This document shows positions 26,905 to 34,685 of a stretch of 64,000 nt of DNA, piece after piece. The notes under the pieces were generated by a model that did not search any database, was not told the origin of the DNA, and was given only the letters and a program-made list of their open reading frames with translations. The first letter of the stretch is position 1. Each line of letters opens with the position of its first letter. The stretch covers positions 1 to 64,000 of the forward strand of contig NZ_JMGA01000014.1 of NCBI RefSeq assembly GCF_000765145.1, in the 5' to 3' direction. The stretch is from Desulfosporosinus sp. HMP52. Its GTDB lineage: Bacteria; Bacillota; Desulfitobacteriia; Desulfitobacteriales; Desulfitobacteriaceae. The position numbers and the translations under genes are program-made.

Positions 26905-26946
26905 AGAGGATTAAGCCATAAACTTTCGTCTATAGCTTAGCCCTCT
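26905..26946 (-). terminator. attenuator hairpin between hutP and hutH
   Basis: On the minus strand, AGAGG...TAAGC pairs with GCTTA...CCTCT and is followed at once by a run of Ts (TCTTTTTT). It stands before hutH and after hutP, in the position of the B. subtilis hut terminator that HutP disrupts. Confidence 0.75.
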
Positions 26947-26961
26947 AACATCTAATAACTC
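26945..26961 (-). promoter_or_regulatory. HutP-binding NAG-triplet site
   Basis: Minus strand GAGTTATTAGATGTTAG: three NAG triplets (GAG, TAG, TAG), each separated by exactly 4 nt, immediately 5' of the hut attenuator stem. This is the spacing known for HutP-RNA recognition in B. subtilis. A second weaker pair (TAG-4-AAG) lies in the hairpin loop. Confidence 0.7.
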
Positions 26962-27021
26962 TGAGCATACCCTATTTTATTGCAACTTTCGAAAATACAT
27001 ACACTTTATTAATTCAAATCT

Positions 27022-27519
27022 TTAGAGATGGTTAATACCTAAACCACAAACCTCATGTTCATGTCCTTTAATTGGTGCACCTATCATTCCATACATGCTG
27101 ACAGCAATCCAAAGATCATCTGAATCCTCTAGAGTTCGCGGCCCTTTGACAACTGCAAAGCGAAGTCCCACTGTACGCAAAATATTCCCCAGTTGAAGGG
27201 GCCCTCGGCCCAAACCCTGCAAGGCATCAAGAATAGCGTGATAAAGAGCATGCTGGGAACGATAACTCTCATCCGTGAGCCCCGCCCGTTTGGCTGCCGT
27301 TTCCACTGCAGCAATTATTTTTTGGACATCCATAGAACCAACCTTACCCGTAACAACCTCAAAGCCCTTTAATCTAGCCCGAGAAACGTAGTCATCAGTC
27401 TCAGATCCTTCGGCCATCGCAATCAGTAAAGCCGTTTTTCCCAACGATGAAAAATGTAACATGATAGCCCCCTGATTCAACCTGAGCATTCTATTATCTA
27501 TGTCAGCATGCTTACTCAT
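27022..27519 (-). CDS. hutP: HutP antiterminator protein
   Basis: 165 residues. Closely resembles B. subtilis HutP (about 150 aa) through GKVGSMDVQKIIAAVETA, SQHALYHAILDAL, LRTVGLRFAVVKG and GAPIKGHEHEVCGLGINH. The histidines of the metal- and histidine-binding site (HALYH and GHEHE) are present. An L-histidine- and Mg-activated RNA-binding protein that opens the hut attenuator. Start at 27519 has AGGG upstream. Directly precedes hutH. Confidence 0.93.
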   Translation of the reverse strand: MSKHADIDNRMLRLNQGAIMLHFSSLGKTALLIAMAEGSETDDYVSRARLKGFEVVTGKVGSMDVQKIIAAVETAAKRAGLTDESYRSQHALYHAILDALQGLGRGPLQLGNILRTVGLRFAVVKGPRTLEDSDDLWIAVSMYGMIGAPIKGHEHEVCGLGINHL

Positions 27520-27632
27520 TAATAGCTGACCCTATTCTTATCATAGACGAGAAACAACTATCCTTCAAGAGAAAATTCTTAAATAGCTTACTTAGATGGC
27601 TAATAATCTTGATTGAAATTATATTCAGCCCT

Positions 27633-27665
27633 ATGCCAGTTTGCAATCCCCTTGCAAACTGGCAT
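27633..27665. repeat. perfect 14-bp inverted repeat
   Basis: ATGCCAGTTTGCAA-5-TTGCAAACTGGCAT in the space between hutP and the methyltransferase-like gene. No T-run on either side. Could act as an unusual terminator or a protein site. About 216 bp here hold no gene. Confidence 0.5.
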
Positions 27666-27734
27666 TCCTGCGGCACAGCTGCCCTGGAAGACCCTGGCAC
27701 GCCAAATTTACTGTCATCAGATGAACTACCGGCA

Positions 27735-28343
27735 CTATAGGATGAAATAGCGCCCTGTATTTCTGAAATACTTTAGATAGTCCTCCTGAAAAGTTGCCTT
27801 GAGATGGACTTCCTCCTGGAGGATTAATAAATGGATGGCCAAGATATTGGTGAAGGCTAGTGCTAAGGTTAGAAGACTAGGGTAAGTAAGGAAAAGACCC
27901 ATAAACATTAAGTCAAAGCCAACAAAAGCAGGATTTCTGGAAAATTGATAGATCCCGTCTGTTACTAGAGAGGTTTTGACACTTTTATCAATACCCACCC
28001 GCCAGGAGGTTTTCATGGCAATCATGGCTACAATAAATATTCCTAACCCCACTGTAGTGATGAGAAGGCCTAAACCGCTGAGATAACTAGTCCTAAGGAA
28101 AGGAACAGTCCACTGGGAAATTAGCGGTTCGAATAAGGAAAGCAGCAACCAAACAACACCCCAAAGAAATGTCGTGAATTTAACAAATGCTTCCACCACT
28201 CTTATAGGAGATTCCTTCCTGCCTTTACTGAGGACATTGGCGTCAATTCTATACCTTTTTTTTAGAAGTAATAGTTTGGACAAATATGAGAACAGAAACA
28301 CCAGAAATAAGAAAAGTGAAAGACTATTTTTCAGATTAAACAT
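27735..28343 (-). CDS. isoprenylcysteine carboxyl methyltransferase-like membrane protein
   Basis: 202 residues from ATG 28343 (GGGGGA 7 nt upstream); an in-frame ATG 15 nt further out is the alternative. Five or so membrane helices and the C-terminal ICMT/PEMT signature: LVTDGIYQFSRNPAFVGF with the R-N-P motif for SAM and, further on, LLILQEEVHLKATFQEDYLKYF ending near the last helix. Bacterial members methylate lipids or small isoprenoids, but the substrate here is unknown. It precedes nothing in an obvious operon; cadA lies upstream on the same strand. Confidence 0.8.
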   Translation of the reverse strand: MFNLKNSLSLFLFLVFLFSYLSKLLLLKKRYRIDANVLSKGRKESPIRVVEAFVKFTTFLWGVVWLLLSLFEPLISQWTVPFLRTSYLSGLGLLITTVGLGIFIVAMIAMKTSWRVGIDKSVKTSLVTDGIYQFSRNPAFVGFDLMFMGLFLTYPSLLTLALAFTNILAIHLLILQEEVHLKATFQEDYLKYFRNTGRYFIL

Positions 28344-28445
28344 AGACGTATCCCCCATAACAAAGTTAATCCCTAGGCACCAATATAAATAGCTTCTATA
28401 TATCCGTTGATCAACCAAGACCAGGTTAAGTGGTTTGGGGATGAT

Positions 28446-30596
28446 TTAGTTCTCCAAACTTGTGTGCCTGCTTACTCGAGTCGCATTTAACACGGCTAAA
28501 AGGGCTACGCCTACATCAGCAAATACCGCTTCCCACATGGTGGCAATGCCAATTGCCACCAAGAAAACAAAGCCTAGTTTTATTCCTAAAGCAAAGAAGA
28601 TATTCTGCCAGATGATTTTCTTTGTAAAAAATGCGATTTCAATAGCCGTTAAAAGTTTAGCCGGTTGATCTTCCATCAGCACTACATCAGCGGCTTCAAT
28701 AGCTGCATCTGATCCCAATCCCCCCATAGCTATCCCTACATCTGATCGCATCAGGACCGGAGCATCATTAATCCCATCCCCAACAAAGACAACCTTCTCT
28801 TTGCTATTTCCACTCATTAGTTTTTCTACCCAAGCAACCTTGTCCTGAGGCAGTAAATCAGCATGGAATTCCCTTACCCCTAAGTCTTTGGCCACACTTT
28901 CGGCAACAGTTTGATGATCTCCCGTCAACATCACTGTTTTAATCCCCGAGTTTTCTAAAGCCCTAATGGTTTCTTTAGCACCGACTTTTAGTCGATCTGA
29001 AATCAAAATCTGCCCCGCATATTTGCCCGAAACTGCTACATATACTAAAGTTCCCTTAAGACCATGTTCCTCCTCAGGAATAAGAATTCCTGAATCTTTT
29101 AAAAGTACAGCCTTGCCAACCAGAACATCGAACCCTTTAATTCTAGCTCGAATCCCCTTCCCGCTGACTTCTTCATAGTCCTCAATGTCTCCCGGGTCAA
29201 TGGCGTATCCGTAACTCTCACGTATCGACTTAGCTATCGGGTGACTGGAATGAGCTTCCGCAATGGCTGTTATCTCCATAAGAAATTCTGATTCAAAGCC
29301 CTTTGCCGGGTTTATTTTTACTACATCAAAGACCCCTTGAGTTAAGGTTCCGGTTTTATCAAAAACAACAGTCTTTACTTTAGTCAGCGCTTCAAGATAG
29401 TTGGCCCCTTTGACCAAGATTCCCTGCCGAGATGCTCCGCCAATTCCGCCAAAATACCCCAAAGGAACTGAAATTACTAAGGCGCAGGGGCAGGAAATCA
29501 CTAGGATTGTCAGGGCACGATAAACCCATTCACTGTAAGTTCCCATTCCGATAAGCGGTGGAATTATCGCAATTCCTAAGGCGATGAACACCACAGCCGG
29601 GGTATAATAACGAGAAAAAGTAGTGATAAACTTTTCGGTGGGTGCTTTTCGCGAACTGGCGTTTTCCACAAGATCGAGGATTTTTTGAATTGATGACTCT
29701 GCAAAAGGCCGAGTAACCCGAACAGTGAGCACACCGCTGGAATTGACCATCCCAGCTAAAATGGTATCCCCTTTTTCCATATTTCTCGGGACTGATTCTC
29801 CGGTCAAGGCAGAAGTATCTACAAATGAAGAACCGTTTACCACTTCTCCATCTAGGGGAACCTTTTCACCAGGTCGTACTAAGATTAATTGTCCAACTTG
29901 AACATCTTCCGGAGCAACTTTCTGAACATCTAATTGATGAACTAAGTTTGCATAGTCCGGCCTGATATCCATCAAGGCTTGAATAGAGCGTCGTGAACGA
30001 TTAACCGCTAAGTCTTGGATATATTCGCCAACTGTGTAAAATAGCATTACCCCAACTGCTTCAGGAAGCTGCTTGATGGCTATGGCTCCAATCGTGCCCA
30101 AAGCCATTAAAAAGTTCTCGTCAAACAAAGCCCCTTTAGTTATGTTTCTCAGGGCAGTATAAAGCACCTCATAACCAACGAGAAAATATGCCGTTAAAAA
30201 CACCGTATATTCTAGGGGCAAAGGCAAGTCAATTTTCAACACCGGCAATATAAGGCCTAGTGTAAGTAAAATCCCTGCCACAAACATTCTCATTTTCTTC
30301 CAGATTAATTCTGAGGAACCCTCTTCTTGTTCAAGGCCCCTACTTAGTTGGTTTATAGGTTTCAATATTACCCCCGGCTCAATCCGATCAACGATACGTT
30401 GGGCTAGTTCCAAAGCAGCAGGAGGTAAATAAACAGTTTGGGTTGCAAAGTTAAGGCTGGTTTCTCCAATGGTTTCCTCTAAACTGAATGCTTTTTCAAT
30501 TTTTAAGGCACAGTTCGCGCAACTCAGTCCTTCTAAGCGATATTTAAGCTTTTCTTGATTGTGTTTTTCTATACTCATCTCTTTTTCTATACTCAT
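28446..30596 (-). CDS. cadA: Zn/Cd/Co-exporting P1B-type ATPase
   Basis: 716 residues from ATG 30596 (GGAGG 8 nt upstream). One heavy-metal-associated domain (LEGLSCANCALKIEK), membrane site VISCPCALVISVPLG followed by GASRQGILVKGANYLE (CPC with a conserved Lys, the Zn/Cd type), DKTGTLTQG, SSHPIAKSI and GDGINDAPVLMRSD. Exports divalent soft metals. An 18-bp tandem duplication at the start codes for repeated MSIEK. Transcribed after the ArsR-type regulator. Confidence 0.93.
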   Translation of the reverse strand: MSIEKEMSIEKHNQEKLKYRLEGLSCANCALKIEKAFSLEETIGETSLNFATQTVYLPPAALELAQRIVDRIEPGVILKPINQLSRGLEQEEGSSELIWKKMRMFVAGILLTLGLILPVLKIDLPLPLEYTVFLTAYFLVGYEVLYTALRNITKGALFDENFLMALGTIGAIAIKQLPEAVGVMLFYTVGEYIQDLAVNRSRRSIQALMDIRPDYANLVHQLDVQKVAPEDVQVGQLILVRPGEKVPLDGEVVNGSSFVDTSALTGESVPRNMEKGDTILAGMVNSSGVLTVRVTRPFAESSIQKILDLVENASSRKAPTEKFITTFSRYYTPAVVFIALGIAIIPPLIGMGTYSEWVYRALTILVISCPCALVISVPLGYFGGIGGASRQGILVKGANYLEALTKVKTVVFDKTGTLTQGVFDVVKINPAKGFESEFLMEITAIAEAHSSHPIAKSIRESYGYAIDPGDIEDYEEVSGKGIRARIKGFDVLVGKAVLLKDSGILIPEEEHGLKGTLVYVAVSGKYAGQILISDRLKVGAKETIRALENSGIKTVMLTGDHQTVAESVAKDLGVREFHADLLPQDKVAWVEKLMSGNSKEKVVFVGDGINDAPVLMRSDVGIAMGGLGSDAAIEAADVVLMEDQPAKLLTAIEIAFFTKKIIWQNIFFALGIKLGFVFLVAIGIATMWEAVFADVGVALLAVLNATRVSRHTSLEN

Positions 30597-30683
30597 CTTT
30601 TTTTCCTCCAACCTACTATCAATAATAATTCAATGCTGTCTAGGTCCGAGGCACCTAGTCACTCAGAGATGTTCCTTATTTTC

Positions 30684-31097
30684 TTACCTATGCCCTTCGG
30701 AAATATGCTCCAGACCCTCACGATAAAGTCCCATTACATGGTCATCATCTAAGGAGTAATAAACCATCTTTCCCTCTCTTCGATATTTCACCAGATGATT
30801 ACTTCGAAGTACACGTAATTGATGTGATGTGGCTGATTGACTTAACTCTAATAGCTCAGCTAAATCGCATACACAGAATTCATTTTTGGCTAAGACATCC
30901 ATAATTCTCACTCGGGTCGGATCTCCAAGGGTTTTAAATAGCTCAGCCAATTGATGAATCTGTCCGGCAGGTATGAGAGTTTGGCGAACTGATTCAATCA
31001 AATCAGTGTGAATACATAAAGTATCACATACAGGGTTATCCGTTGACTGGGTTATAGATTCTAAAGCTTTATTATGTTCATTTAGATCGGGAGTCAT
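30684..31097 (-). CDS. ArsR/SmtB-family metal-sensing repressor (CadC-like)
   Basis: 137 residues from ATG 31097 (AAGGAGG 8 nt upstream). Winged-helix ArsR family: LAELFKTLGDPTRVRIMDVL, then NEFCVCDLAELLELSQSATSHQLRVLR with the CVCDL metal motif of the alpha3N/CadC type, and HLVKYRREGKMVYYSL. The C-terminal His-rich tail (HVMGLYREGLEH, GHR) may form a second site. Represses cadA, released by Cd, Zn or Pb. First gene of the two-gene unit. Confidence 0.92.
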   Translation of the reverse strand: MTPDLNEHNKALESITQSTDNPVCDTLCIHTDLIESVRQTLIPAGQIHQLAELFKTLGDPTRVRIMDVLAKNEFCVCDLAELLELSQSATSHQLRVLRSNHLVKYRREGKMVYYSLDDDHVMGLYREGLEHISEGHR

Positions 31098-31110
31098 AAC
31101 AGGAACCTCC

Positions 31111-31165
31111 TTACATATGTTTATATGTTCATATGTAATTATAGCATAAGTTCTTTTTTTATCAA
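31111..31165 (-). promoter_or_regulatory. ArsR-family operator and cad promoter
   Basis: Operator palindrome TTACATATG-10-CATATGTAA (31111-31119, 31130-31138), with repeated ATATG inside, covers the presumed transcription start. Promoter on the minus strand: TTGATA (31165-31160), 16 bp, TATAAT (31143-31138). Repressor on the palindrome would block initiation. Confidence 0.75.
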
Positions 31166-31282
31166 TCCTTTCTCCAGATATTTTAGGGTTAAGGCACAAA
31201 AGGAAACACCCTATCCCGGGTGCCCTAAATACAGTTTAATTAGGAAAAATAGCTTTTTGCCTTAGTATTTTTGGGGCAAAAC

Positions 31283-31320
31283 AAATCGGAACACCAAATT
31301 TAAAGTTGGTGTTCCGATTT
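31283..31320 (-). terminator. terminator after CotF-like gene
   Basis: Perfect 15-bp inverted repeat, AAATCGGAACACCAA and TTGGTGTTCCGATTT, with an 8-nt loop, 35 bp after the stop. Confidence 0.7.
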
Positions 31321-31355
31321 GCTTTAAGGCTAGGTTCTAATCGGTACAGTGAAAA

Positions 31356-31835
31356 CTATTGTACCTGATACATACCTTTGCTTTGCATGTATTGGAATAA
31401 TCCTTCGCCATGTTCTTGTTCTTCCTTTTGAATATGGTTCAAAACTTGTCGGACATTAGTATCTCTAAATTCAAAAATTGCTGTATTATAGGCACCTGAT
31501 ACATACTTTTCCGTCATCAGCATATCTTTACAGAGTTTTGCATCTTCTTGATTGTAATTTCCTTGCGTTTGACCTTGGCTGCCACTAGAGGCTTGTTGGT
31601 TCTGAGCCTGTTGCCCTTGCTGTTGCCCCCCCATAGTAGGTATCTGCCCAGCTAACATCTGATTTATCGAATTCAGGTGTTCTTGTTCCTTAGCTGAGTA
31701 TGAAGTAAATAACTGCTTTAACTCAGCGTCTTGTGCTTGATTAGCATATTTTGCATATTTGTCTACGCAGCTTTCCTCGTGTTCTTTTTGATCCATTAAA
31801 AGAGATTTCTCTTTTTGTGAAAATTGAATTGTCAT
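31356..31835 (-). CDS. CotF-like spore coat / ferritin-like helical protein
   Basis: 159 residues from ATG 31835 (GGAGGTG upstream). Two four-helix-type repeats (EESCVDKYAKYANQA and LCKDMLMTEKYVSGAY) flank a Gln-rich linker (about 70-100). The DMLMTEKYVSGAYNTAIFE stretch is typical of the CotF domain. Found in spore coats, though function of each member varies. Single gene with its own terminator. Confidence 0.75.
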   Translation of the reverse strand: MTIQFSQKEKSLLMDQKEHEESCVDKYAKYANQAQDAELKQLFTSYSAKEQEHLNSINQMLAGQIPTMGGQQQGQQAQNQQASSGSQGQTQGNYNQEDAKLCKDMLMTEKYVSGAYNTAIFEFRDTNVRQVLNHIQKEEQEHGEGLFQYMQSKGMYQVQ

Positions 31836-31961
31836 ATAAAGCACCTCCCTATTATGCTTTATATTGTTGTCGATAACTATAATTCTATGCATGAATCAAG
31901 CTTTTTCTTAATAATCGGTTTTCTTTACTAATACCTTCGATTAAATTATTCTTTTATTCGG

Positions 31962-33254
31962 TTAAACCCTAAATTTCTCAACGGCACTTTGCAGCTGGTT
32001 AGCATTTTGCGCTAGAGATTGAGCAGTTGTGGCAACAATTTGCATAGATGCTGAGACTTCTTTTGTTGAAGCTTCAATAGTTTCCGCTTTTATGACCGAT
32101 TCTTCAGAAACTTGCTTGACTCTATCAACATAACGATTCATTTCCTCCATACTGCCAAGCATTTCTTCGCTGGAAGCAGCAATATCTGAAATATTGCCCG
32201 AAACATCTTTAGTCGCTTTGGCAATCACCCCCAAAGCCTCCTGAGCCTCGCGTATTGATATTACACTATCTTTTACTTGAGAATCTGTGAGCATCATTCC
32301 CTTAACTGCCTGGCTGATACTCTTTTGAATTAGAGTTGTGATCTCTGTAACATTCCGAGTTGATGAGGCTACATCCTCGGCAAGTTTATGGATTTCGTCA
32401 GCTACCACAGCAAATCCCTTGCCATGTTCGCCTGCCCGGGCAGCTTCAATAGCGGCATTGAGTGCTAAGAGATTAGTTTGTCGGGCTACTTGAGCAATTG
32501 TTTCGGTGATCAAACCGATGCGATTTGATTGTTCGGCCAACTCTTCAATGATCTGTACGGATTTGTTGACTGTTTGGTTAGTTTCTGCCATTGTCAACAC
32601 TATCTGTGAAAGCTTTGCTAATCCCTCTTCTGAATGCTTCTCAGATTTTACCGCTTCAAAAGAAACGGATGTTGCCTTTTCAGCAACCATCTGAGCGGCT
32701 TTTTCAAGTTCGATAACCATAACTTTCATCTGGCTTTGAGTTTGGGCTTGTTCTCGAGCCGCGCTGGCCATGTGTGTTGTGTAATCGGCAACACCACTGT
32801 TGGTAGCTGTTACTTCTTCCGAACTTGCTGATAACTCCTCCGCCGAAACTACCCAAGCTTTAGCCATCTCACGGATATCATGAATCATAGTTCCAAAGTT
32901 AAGCATCATGTGGTTGAAAGCCTTGCCTAACTCAGCCACTTCACTCTTTGGGGAAAAACTAATTCTTTGGCTTAAATCCCCCTGGGCTACCTGAATAATT
33001 TTTTCCTGCATAACATAAATAGGTTTCAGAAATTGAATATAGTTTTTCAATGAGGCAAATATCCCAATTACTATACCGGATACTAAAAAACACGAAAACA
33101 GTATGATTGAATTTGACCGATTAAGCTTCATAATATAAGTAATTATAAGACCCATAGCAGATATCATAGGTACCACTGTAACTAAAGTTTGACTTATATA
33201 CTTCACCAAACTAATTGTCTGTTTGCGTTCAATCGTCTCACTAACGGTTTCCAT
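31962..33254 (-). CDS. methyl-accepting chemotaxis protein without large sensor domain
   Basis: 430 residues. Two N-terminal membrane helices (about 18-42 and 49-70) separated by only a few residues, so there is no extracytoplasmic ligand-binding domain. HAMP (about 70-125) and an MCP signalling domain with the hairpin tip [20 protein letters not shown]. It may sense the membrane state or the cytoplasm. Expressed alone, downstream of the MBL-fold gene on the same strand. Confidence 0.9.
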   Translation of the reverse strand: METVSETIERKQTISLVKYISQTLVTVVPMISAMGLIITYIMKLNRSNSIILFSCFLVSGIVIGIFASLKNYIQFLKPIYVMQEKIIQVAQGDLSQRISFSPKSEVAELGKAFNHMMLNFGTMIHDIREMAKAWVVSAEELSASSEEVTATNSGVADYTTHMASAAREQAQTQSQMKVMVIELEKAAQMVAEKATSVSFEAVKSEKHSEEGLAKLSQIVLTMAETNQTVNKSVQIIEELAEQSNRIGLITETIAQVARQTNLLALNAAIEAARAGEHGKGFAVVADEIHKLAEDVASSTRNVTEITTLIQKSISQAVKGMMLTDSQVKDSVISIREAQEALGVIAKATKDVSGNISDIAASSEEMLGSMEEMNRYVDRVKQVSEESVIKAETIEASTKEVSASMQIVATTAQSLAQNANQLQSAVEKFRV

Positions 33255-33317
33255 ATATTAGAATACCTCCTTAGTTATAGACTAATTTCGCTGACAATTC
33301 ATAATATCATAATTACA

Positions 33318-34220
33318 TTAGCCCACCTTTTTCTTAAGTTGTTCCCAACCATAGACATAATGCAATTGTATAAAAAGTAAACCAGGATGTATTGCTTCAC
33401 CACCCAGACTTGAAGCACTTGCATATACAGACTCAGCCGGGCTATGTCTAAGCATTTGCTTATTTAATTTGCCTCTAATCTCTTGACACCGGGCTTTCAA
33501 GTTATCGCTGGGTAAACCATGTCCCGGCAAATATACCTTACTTGGTAAATTTTCTATTCTATTAAGGCTTTCCAGATAACTAGGCATCCCGCTTACTACA
33601 ATCCCTTCTTGTTCCCATATTCCTGGGTAAGGAATCTCATCGGGAAGAAGCATATCTCCAGAAAATAAGACAGAGTCCTTAGCAGCGTAGAAGGAAAGAT
33701 GTCCTGCTGTGTGACCTGGTGTAGGTATTACCTGCAAGAGACTATTACCAGCCTGGATTGTTTGATAGGGTTCGAGCAAATTTACCTGATCAGGCAAGGC
33801 TGTAAAGGTTTGTAATCTTTTAGATATCTTAAGCATACCGGGAATCACGTTTTCCGGCACTCCCCACTCTCGAGTTGCCCATTCATTAAGTCGGGTAAAG
33901 GCCTCCCCCTGAACAAAACTAGTCCACTCTTGGTAATCTCTAGAACCGGCAAATACTCTTGCCCCTTCTTGGGCCAAGGTGTTTGCTGCTCCGGCATGAT
34001 CCACATGCCAATGGGAAATCAGGACTTGTTCTAGCTTCTTTATCCCAACCTTCTTCATTCCTGCATGAACCGCTTCAAGAACCTCGGGAGTATTAGTTCC
34101 GGCATCCAATAATGTAGGAATTTCTCCGGCAAATAAATACAAATTAACCGCATCCACATTGATCGGAACTGGAATTCTCAACATAAACACATTATCTGCA
34201 ACTTCTTTAAGATCAATCAT
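33318..34220 (-). CDS. MBL-fold metallo-hydrolase
   Basis: 300 residues. HWHVDHAGA is the zinc-binding HxHxDH motif, then GHTAGHLS (third histidine), FSGDMLLPDE (bridging Asp) and YLPGHGLPS (last His). Glyoxalase II-like subgroup; substrate unknown. A FadR-like operator lies just upstream of the start, so it may belong to the fatty-acid regulon. Confidence 0.88.
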   Translation of the reverse strand: MIDLKEVADNVFMLRIPVPINVDAVNLYLFAGEIPTLLDAGTNTPEVLEAVHAGMKKVGIKKLEQVLISHWHVDHAGAANTLAQEGARVFAGSRDYQEWTSFVQGEAFTRLNEWATREWGVPENVIPGMLKISKRLQTFTALPDQVNLLEPYQTIQAGNSLLQVIPTPGHTAGHLSFYAAKDSVLFSGDMLLPDEIPYPGIWEQEGIVVSGMPSYLESLNRIENLPSKVYLPGHGLPSDNLKARCQEIRGKLNKQMLRHSPAESVYASASSLGGEAIHPGLLFIQLHYVYGWEQLKKKVG

Positions 34221-34240
34221 CGCAAAAAACCTCCAAAAAA

Positions 34241-34258
34241 TGAATGAACATTCATTGT
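34241..34258 (-). promoter_or_regulatory. FadR-like TetR operator upstream of MBL-fold gene
   Basis: TGAATGAACATTCATTGT: left half TGAATG as in the FadR consensus (TGAATG-N6-CATTCA), right half CATTgt. It is 20 bp before the MBL-fold start and about 120 bp before the divergent zinc-ribbon gene. Confidence 0.5.
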
Positions 34259-34378
34259 TATTAAGTTAATTATGGAGTACAATTGAATAAGTAAGCAATA
34301 AAGGATTCATAATCTAAGTGTATCCGGGTGCTATCCAAGTTTTAAAAAACCGAAGAACTGTTAGGAGGATTTAATCAA

Positions 34379-34543
34379 ATGAATACAACTTTAACTTCCC
34401 TACAAGAAAAACCTTATCAGTATCGGGTAATCTGTGAACGTTGCCACAGAACCTTATTTTATCAAGGTGAGGAAAAGGGAGAGACTATATCCGTCCTTTG
34501 CGATAAATGTACGGAAGAAACCATTGAGCCATATACCAACTGA
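34379..34543 (+). CDS. small zinc-ribbon protein
   Basis: 54 residues from ATG 34379 with TTAGGAGG upstream. Two CxxC pairs (CERC and CDKC) about 25 residues apart suggest a zinc ribbon. Divergent from the MBL-fold gene and ended by a hairpin terminator. Family not recognised. Confidence 0.6.
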   Translation: MNTTLTSLQEKPYQYRVICERCHRTLFYQGEEKGETISVLCDKCTEETIEPYTN

Positions 34544-34569
34544 ACAAATTATAGTAAAATATTTACATT

Positions 34570-34601
34570 AAAAGGCCATGTCCTACAGACGATGGCCTTT
34601 T
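34570..34601 (+). terminator. bidirectional terminator
   Basis: AAAAGGCCAT-12-ATGGCCTTTT hairpin after the zinc-ribbon stop. On the minus strand it also gives a T-run for fadE, whose end is preceded by a second hairpin (GAGTACTC / GAGTACTC, 34621-34658). Confidence 0.7.
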
Positions 34602-34685
34602 GTGTTGGAACAACACCCGAGAGTACTCCCACTTCTTTGTTAAAAAGTGAGAGTACTCTTCTAAGGTTAAACTACATTTTAAAAA

